DNA of 64,000 bases from Corbicula japonica. Taxonomy: Eukaryota > Mollusca > Bivalvia > Venerida > Cyrenidae. The notes beneath the pieces are model-generated. The model searched no databases and was not told the origin of the DNA. It worked only from the letters and a program-made list of their open reading frames with translations. The stretch spans positions 9,052,938 through 9,116,937 of the forward strand of contig JAZAYU010000008.1 in NCBI GenBank assembly GCA_038501625.1, read 5' to 3'. How positions within the stretch are numbered: the first letter of the stretch is position 1; the number at the start of each line of letters is the position of its first letter. Positions 57,286-64,000 of the stretch are shown piece by piece. Made by a program: the position numbers and the translations under genes.

Positions 57286-57720
57286 GGCTAAACGTATAAG
57301 CACGGACAATCACATCTTATCGCACCAAAGACATTCAGTCACCTCAATAACGAACGTTTTAAAATGGTCCAAATTGTTCACATTACGGTTTCACATTAAA
57401 TAAAAAGGAAATTATTGTGACGGTGGAGGACAGAGGGATAATATTTTAACACTCCTCAACAAGTATGCAATCAAAATTATACTTAAATATGAATTGCATT
57501 AACAAAAATCTCCAGGGAAAAGCAAACCAGTAAATACGTCTGAAGATGTCCTGTGATGATACATAATGTGTCGTACTACATTTTTATACGTCACTGAGTG
57601 TGCAATGCTGTAGCAGGCCCGTGGGTCGAACATTTGATGGTCGTGTCGCATTACTTGAATTGTGATCGTTCGCTTTCTTGCACTATGATTTTGATTGCAT
57701 GTTGCTCTTTCTTCCCAATA
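57286..57720. other. Non-coding spacer before minisatellite
   Basis: A 92-codon minus frame (57499-57777) has no recognisable content. Confidence 0.3.
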
Positions 57721-57784
57721 TAAGGGCGACAATTCAGTGTTCAAAGTTTCATGTTCGCATGTTTGCTTACCGATCACACGACGG

Positions 57785-58567
57785 TCATCGTCTCATGTTT
57801 GAGTGCTCGCAAACCATTCAGTCGAGCGATAACGCTACGATCATCTTCTCGTGTTTGCGTGCTCGCAAACCATGCAGTCGAGCGACAACGCTACGATCAT
57901 CTTCTCGTGTTTGCGTGCTCGCCATCTCTGCAGTCTACCGACATCGCAACCATCATCGTCTCGTGTTTGCGTGCTCGCCATCTCTGCCGTCTACCGACAA
58001 CGCAATCATCATCGTCTCGTGTTTGCATGCTCGCCATCTCTGCTGTCTACCGACAACGCAACCATCATCGTCTCGTGTTTGCGTGCTCGCCATCTCTGCA
58101 GTCTACCGACAACGCAACCATCATCGTCTCGTGTTTGCATGCTCGCCATCTCTGCAGTCTACCGACAACGCAACCATCATCGTCTCGTGTTATCATGCTC
58201 GCCATCTCTGCAGTCTACCGACAACGCAACCATCATCGTCTCGTGTTTGCATGCTCGCCATCTCTGCTGTCTACCGACAACGCAACCATCATCGTCTCGT
58301 GTTTGCATGCTCGCCATCTCTGCAGTCTACCGACAGCGCAGCCATCATCGTCTCGTGTTTGCGTGCTCGCCATCTCTGCAGTCTACCGACAACGCAACCA
58401 TCATCGTCTCGTGTTTGTGTGCTCGCAATCTCTGCAGTCGAGCGACAACGCTACGATCATCATCTCGTGTTTGTGTGCTTGCAATCCCTGCAGTTTACCG
58501 ACAACGCAACCATTATTGTCTCGTGTCTGCGTGCTCGTCATTTCTGCAGTCGAACGGTGTAAATGTA
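57785..58567 (+). repeat. 56-bp minisatellite, about 14 units
   Basis: Units start every 56 bases from 57785 (57841, 57897, 57953 and on to 58513). The consensus opens TCATCGTCTCGTGTTTGC, continues GCTCGCCATCTCTGC and closes ACCGACAACGCAACCA. Unit variants (GTCGAGCGACAACGCTACGA) sit at both ends, with a homogeneous core. Degenerate units extend to about 57735 and 58625. The block is richer in GC than its surroundings. Three overlapping forward frames of 275-294 codons arise from the repeat itself; I do not call them genes. Confidence 0.95.
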
Positions 58568-58711
58568 TTCGTCGTTGAGCATTCGAGCGACAATACTGCG
58601 ATCATCTGCGCAATGTCGTGTTGTGGCTTTGTACAGCAGACGAAAACTCGATGGAACGGACGGGATTCCGTACTTTTACTTACTTATCCTCTTGACCGTT
58701 ACTTGAAATAG

Positions 58712-60300
58712 ATTACCCGACACATTGCAAGAGCACTTACCTTTTATTAACCGGACAATTATTTTTTTAAGTAGTCTTTGTCTGGCTAACTTTTTGCCCA
58801 AGTGGTACTTATGCTGCAGATCAGATAGGGTTTGGACGTTTTCTATTAGTGGCCCAGTGAAAGCAATGTCAGGGCATCCCCCAATGCTTTCTGATCTGAA
58901 GGTTTGTAACTGGAAACAGAATTTTACTGCCGTTTCGAGAAGCAATACCTTCCTTTTGACGGGTCCAGAAAAAAAATGATGGTAATGTTTCCTGTTGAGC
59001 TAGGATTAATTGAACACTGCTTTCGGAAAGAGAAAACAATTACCTAAACTTTAATTGATTTGAATTTTAGTGTCCGGTATTTATTTCATCTGAATCCAAA
59101 AATCATGCATATAGTTATTCAAAAATTCTATTAATATTTGAATATATTTCGCTCAATTTGGGAAATATGATGCATCCGGGTATTTTACCCCCATTTCTGT
59201 TGAAACTGGATGGTGAAATGCATGATGATGAACAATCATCACCTTTCCGCTCTGAAGAAGCTTGGTTACTCCGACTGTTCTGATTATAAACCCGTAACAG
59301 TGATACGCCTTAGTCTGGCAGTATCTCATTAAACTGTAGCATGGGTTTACTGTGTGGAATGCTTTTAAACCTTTTAAAAATTGATTATCTTGAAATAATT
59401 CTAAAACTGGAAGTCCAAATTGTCATTTGTTTGAGGAGTACGGTTTCTAAAATTAGAAGTGGCTTACTTTTACATTTTTAACCAATTATTTTGGGATCCA
59501 GATAAAATAAATACTAGATAAATGTACTTAAAATATTCTGAAGGATGAAAATGTATGTTTTCTTAACACTTTCCAAACGCGGTTGTTAAAAATCCTTTCT
59601 TAAAAATTTCGGAGAATTCTGTTTCTAGACCCGTCAAAATTAATGTTTTTGCTTCCTGACCGGGTAGTAAAAATCAGTTCCTGGTAACATACTTCTAGAT
59701 CAGGAAGCATTGGAAGGAGGTCCTTGATTTCCCGGCCGGGAAGTTTCTTGTATTAGTTAATAGAGTTCTTTCACATTGTTGTGCGCATGCGTCGTACTCC
59801 ACGTTTAGGTACGAAAATATTGGTTTTATCCTAAACCGACGCGTGATTGGGGCATTTAACAGTGTCATTGCTAACAGAATAAACGGACATGATCACGGTG
59901 TACTCTTTAAGCTTATGATAAATTATAATAATAATTGTGATGAGGCACAATAATGTGACAGGGTCATTTTATGACTCATTTGTATAATAGTACATATTTC
60001 CCCATTGTTGGCCCATTTTATTGATTTTTACCTTATTGGAAAGCTTAAACTTGTTAGGACATCTTTTTGGTAGTTTTGATTCTTTTAGAGTAATTTATAC
60101 TTTGGACATGCGCAGTCAATATTCGGAAAAAAATTGGAAAAGGAGCACTCTGTGCAATTCTTACAACAATCTTATTTTTAAGCAAATAAGATGTTGACAG
60201 TTGTAACTGATGATTTCATTCTATTCTGATAACTTGTAAGTATCATACAATTGTTGGAATGTCTCTTATTTCGGTTGCATTTGGAAATTACTTCAATTTA
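58712..60300. other. Unassigned region
   Basis: No exon or transposon end recognised. 59625-59745 has GGGTAGTA, GATCAGGAAGC and CCCGGCCGGGAAG stretches of unknown origin. Confidence 0.3.
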
Positions 60301-61240
60301 AATCTGGTCGCGCTCATTCCAGAAATGGCGGTCTCTTTGAATTCTTTTCTTTAAATGCATGAAACTTAACAAACCCTATTGTTATTCACAGCAAAGATCA
60401 CTTTGTGTGTGGCTGAAGAGAGACAGACGATTGATGTCAAGAGTTAGGGTCACAGAATCCATTAATTCTGGTAAGAATGAATGTAAATTAATTATATATG
60501 AACACCTGTGATTTTCTGTAAGTTTTAGATAAAGACCACTATGTCAAATGTTAATATATATGTATTGTTTTTAATGTTTGTAGCAGAATCGTGATATTTA
60601 AGGTTGTTCAATGAAAACAATGTATTGACAATTTACACAGGATTATTACTTTATATAAGAATCTGTTATTCCTTATGCTTAACATGTTTTCATTGACTTG
60701 TACTTTCAGGACCACACTTGGACATCGTTATTCACTAGTTCGTAGTGGAATTGACATTTATCTACCGTGTTTATGGACTTGTTTATGTTGGTCTTGGATT
60801 TACTGATGTATTTGATATTAAAAGGATAGAAACGAACTCAGCTGTTTGTTGAGTGTATTTTAATAGTTCTACGTAAATAAGGATATAAAAAACAACACGC
60901 AGCTTACAAATGGAGCCCCCAGTGAATTTTATCATCGTCAGTTAAATCCAGAACTTTTGGGACATTGTCATTATTTGTTACTTAGAATTACCAAGGTTTA
61001 AACTGTTAAACATTTATGAACTGCATAATAGAGCTTCAAGAAACAACACTGTGAGTGTATTACCAGTTAATCACATATTTTGCAATCTTCACGACAAGTC
61101 AGGACTATTTATCCTTAAGACTGGATTGGAGTGGACGTTGAGCCTGGTCTTCACCGTGATTGGACCTTCATTTATCGTGTTTGGATCTTCATTTATCGTG
61201 TTTGGATCTTCGTTGGAAGTTCACATCTGTGATTAAAGGC
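60300..61240 (+). other. Possible LTR-retrotransposon remnant (end of LTR + primer-binding-like site)
   Basis: CTTACA followed by TGGAGCCCCCAGTGA (60911-60925) resembles the end of an LTR next to a tRNA primer-binding site. No gag or pol frame follows and no second LTR is visible, so this is weak. At 61161-61210 a 21-bp unit (TCATTTATCGTGTTTGGATCT) is repeated about twice. Confidence 0.2.
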
Positions 61241-61607
61241 ACTACCATCACTGACCATATCTTGTGCACAAGGAGGATCATCGAAAGATCTGAGGACAGA
61301 CATTTTTCATTCCGGGGAGGAGCAGCAGTGAAAATTACCAGTGACTGTTTAAAAAGACATATCTGTTGTGTGTTCTTGCAGACATAGTGGTCACAGTAAG
61401 TTAATATATTCTTGGCATTAATAACCATAGTCACTCAAGGGAGATAAAAATTACTTTGGTAATATTGTTTAGTAGTAATTTTTGTAAATTTTTACAATTT
61501 TGTTGTAATTCATAGAGTGACTCTGGGTGTTGATGAAAATAAGTGTGATATTGTAAGAAGTATGTAAGAAAATATCACTGCACTTTGCAAATTCCCGGGT
61601 CACACGA

Positions 61608-61672
61608 CTTACCGGAATCCACCAAAATTACCGGAATCCACGGAATCCACTTTGATTTACCGGAATCCACTT
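61608..61672. repeat. Short TTACCGGAATCCAC repeat
   Basis: The motif or part of it occurs five times in 65 bases. Its origin is unknown. Confidence 0.7.
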
Positions 61673-62195
61673 TAAAAATGGGTTTATTTGCATAAATATG
61701 CATTAAATTTGATAAAATTTCATAAAGTATTTGTAATATATTCAATTGCTTTTAATTTAAATTTTTTTTTTTAGCGGAAATGATGTTTTTATTTCAAAAT
61801 TTGTTTACGACGCTGTATTGACGGGAATATGTTCGTTGCTTTGCGCGTTAATCAAATAAAATAATTCACCCTGATATTCATTTTCAAAATCATTGAAATA
61901 ATTGGATATATTTAAATATCATGATCATCATGTAATTTATTTCTATTTTTTTTGCGAGTACACAAAAGGAAATTAACGATATTATTCACTCAAAATTACA
62001 TGTCATCAGTTTGACAATTCATGATAAATCTATTCTAACAGCTTATGTTATCAGCTTATGTCTGAAAATAGATGTATTCTACAACTTTTACAAACATTTA
62101 AAAACTGAATGATAATAACTGCAAATCGACGCCGTGAAACAATGCGCTTGTTATTACGGGTGCTAATTGCACAAGCCGAATAATTGACATGCAAT

Positions 62196-62206
62196 GTATA
62201 TATAGG
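62196..62206 (+). promoter_or_regulatory. TATA-like box upstream of SGNH gene
   Basis: GTATATATAGG lies about 70 bases before the ATG at 62275, a spacing that allows a start of transcription near 62230. The assignment is tentative in AT-rich DNA. Confidence 0.35.
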
Positions 62207-62274
62207 TATATTTACAAATTCAATAAGTCAGACTTCATACTATTGATTCTAAACTCTAAGCGTACAATTTCAAG

Positions 62275-62887
62275 ATGGATAAAGGCATGAGAATTGGTAT
62301 TTTTGGAGACAGCTATGTTAAACGCCTGGGAAGATTTACAAAATACGATATGAAAGTAAGTAAATAGAGATATATAAATCTATATATACACGTTATATTT
62401 GATTTAATAAACTTATATATATATTAATAGCAAACAACTTAAAATCGGTCTTGCCTCGATAATTAATGGACAATTTCATTAATGCATTTAGTTAGAGACG
62501 TTATTTTTTTACTTACAGGTTCCTGCAGAGGTTCGCTTTTTTGGCCAGGGCGGAATGAACGCCGAGAAGTTCAGTAATGAACTCATGGAGAACATGCTCC
62601 AATTCAAGCCACACTTCGTGTTCGTGACAATCGGTGGCAATGATATAAGTCATGGATCATCGCCAAAAGAGATCGCCAAAAGGATCCTGGAAATTGTGGA
62701 TCTATTGCTATCAAAAGGTGTTAAAGGGGTCTACTTCTCAGAAATAGCTGAGAGGAAAAAGTTCCGCAAAGACCCTAAACTAACAAAGAAATCCTTCGAC
62801 GCACAAAGGAAGAAAATAAACAAGATGATCAAGAAAACAAACCTAGTCAGAACATTCAAGGTGTCTACAGGGATGTCAACCGACTAA
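62275..62887 (+). CDS. SGNH/GDSL hydrolase-like protein, two exons, truncated by a stop
   Basis: Exon 1 (62275-62355) ends at AAA before GTAAGT; exon 2 starts at 62519 after CTTACAG; phase 0, 149 residues to TAA at 62885. It has the SGNH fold signature: MRIGIFGDSY with nucleophile Ser13 (block I), FFGQGG (block II Gly, 34-39), FVTIGGNDIS with Asn68 (block III). Such proteins are small esterase-like hydrolases of diverse substrate, or domains carried by bivalve mobile elements. The catalytic Asp/His block lies 3 codons after the TAA in the same frame, so the annotated product lacks it. A helical, Lys-rich segment (ERKKFRKDPKLTKKSFDAQR) comes before. No secretion signal is present. It is either a pseudogene or depends on readthrough. 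No partner genes are nearby. Confidence 0.7.
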
Positions 62888-62974
62888 GAAGAAGACCAAG
62901 TACATTACAACGACAAGGGGAACAGTAAATACTTCTACGCCATAAGACGTATTATATTTACCTTAAAAATGTAA
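62888..62974 (+). pseudogene. In-frame continuation of SGNH gene carrying the DxxH block
   Basis: In the same frame after TAA come EEDQVHYNDKGNSKYF and a stop at 62972-62974. DQVH matches block V (Asp-x-x-His), which completes the SGNH catalytic triad, and its setting HYNDKG is typical of the fold. The preservation of frame and motif implies that the stop is recent or tolerated. Confidence 0.75.
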
Positions 62975-64000
62975 AGTTGGTGATAATTAAATGAACAAGG
63001 AGTGTCTGTTAAATGTATTTATGTTAACATGTTTATTTTTATGAGTAAAATTTAATATATGATCAAAATATAAAGCATATATCTTGTTTTTATTAACATA
63101 GTCAGAATGAAAGTTATATATTTATATAAATATTTAAATAATAAGAAACACAACATTATAAAATATTATAAAATATAATGTATATACTATAAGAAATTAG
63201 AAACGCGTCTTCTTTAAACAAGAAATGTAATTCATGTTAAAGAAGTTGCTTTTATAATGACCTCAAGTACATATAAATATTTTGAAGAAATTAATAATGG
63301 CAACTTCTTTATCACGAATCATAATCACCAAACATAGTAGTTGCGTTTCTAATTTCTTAAGTATATGCTACAGATATTTGAAGGTTTATAGACATGAAAA
63401 CTAAAAGAATTATTATTACAATACAAAGTTCGATTTCAGGTATATGTCGACCAAACACAGCAAACACGGGATCAGTATCAGTATTATTACGTAATTAGCT
63501 CTATTATAATTTGATTGAAATCGAAGTTTGTATCGTTTTAACATATTACAATGTTTAACATTTGTAATACACTTCTTATTCAGATGGAATAAAGATACAG
63601 ATCAGATAGCCAAGACGTATTTCATATATACTGTGGGACCATGCTTTAACATTATCTTCTGATATAGAAACACAATTTCCATGAAACCAGTTCTTGCAGT
63701 AATAACACTGTAATTCCTTGCTTATTTGTGAACAAACCGAACACAGAGCCATTGTGAGTTTAATTAATATAGAAAAAGTTCAAAGTTCAAAATAATCCGT
63801 GTCTCAGTTACAAAAAATTAACTAGAATAATCCATGTCACAATAAAAACATTCACTAAAACCGGATGACAGAAACAAAATTCATCAAAACAAAAATTAAG
63901 AAATTCACATGTACACTTTGTAATCCTGATATTGTTAATGATAATTAAACGATATGAAGAAAAGTCTTTAAATTGAAATATTATTTACAACCAAGTATTT
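62975..64000. other. Right flank, no feature recognised
   Basis: Very AT-rich. 63185-63365 contains AGAAATTAGAAACGCGTCTT and its inverted partner GTTGCGTTTCTAATTTCTTA, a possible worn foldback of about 175 bp. Confidence 0.35.

Noticed and set aside
57785..58567. CRISPR-like array
   Set aside because: Units abut with no unique spacers, and the genome is eukaryotic.
57678..58711. Three long plus-strand open frames (275-294 codons) as protein genes
   Set aside because: They are by-products of a 56-bp tandem repeat lacking stops in any phase; no domain, splice or start evidence.

Overview
The window looks like nuclear DNA from a bivalve mollusc. It is AT-rich, gene-poor and full of repeats. 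It holds split genes with GT-AG introns, a LINE whose ORF2 starts with a 2A-like motif, short foldback transposons in many copies, and tandem arrays carrying the TGACCTTGACCT motif that are common in bivalve genomes. The taxon is inferred from this style; nothing in the window names a species.

Region 1-12.8 kb is a nest of transposons. A tandem array (about 145-bp units) is split at the same phase at 950 and 11603, with the 11-bp sequence AACGAAGTAAA on both sides. This makes the intervening 10.65 kb look like one LINE insertion on the minus strand: 5' UTR and ORF1 at 9339-11602, ORF2 with 2A motif, endonuclease and reverse transcriptase at 1368-4717. Later elements opened it: a pogo/Tigger-like element (7439-9270), two inverted 1-kb units with tRNA-like heads, and a diverged tandem repeat.

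Region 13-37 kb is dominated by one confident host gene, RAB10, on the minus strand. Six coding exons (36000 down to 20729) encode 199 residues, and every junction is GT-AG. Its introns hold a 4-kb TIR element, small MITEs, a tRNA-derived SINE head, and a tandem-repeat element with a hAT-like element nested in it. A 2.3-kb TIR element lies upstream at 37.2-39.5 kb.

Region 40-56 kb contains a single-exon TAL/SCL-type bHLH transcription factor (43954-44655, minus) surrounded by MITEs and simple repeats. Region 56-64 kb holds a 56-bp minisatellite whose three forward frames are all open, and a two-exon SGNH-hydrolase-like gene (62275-62974, plus) with a stop codon just before its catalytic Asp/His block.

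No operons or functional gene clusters are visible. RAB10 acts in vesicle traffic and the TAL factor in transcription, and nothing in the sequence links them. The main story is repeat architecture: two very abundant foldback families (about 10 copies each), one carrying opposed CCAAT boxes, and several elements with repeated subterminal motifs.
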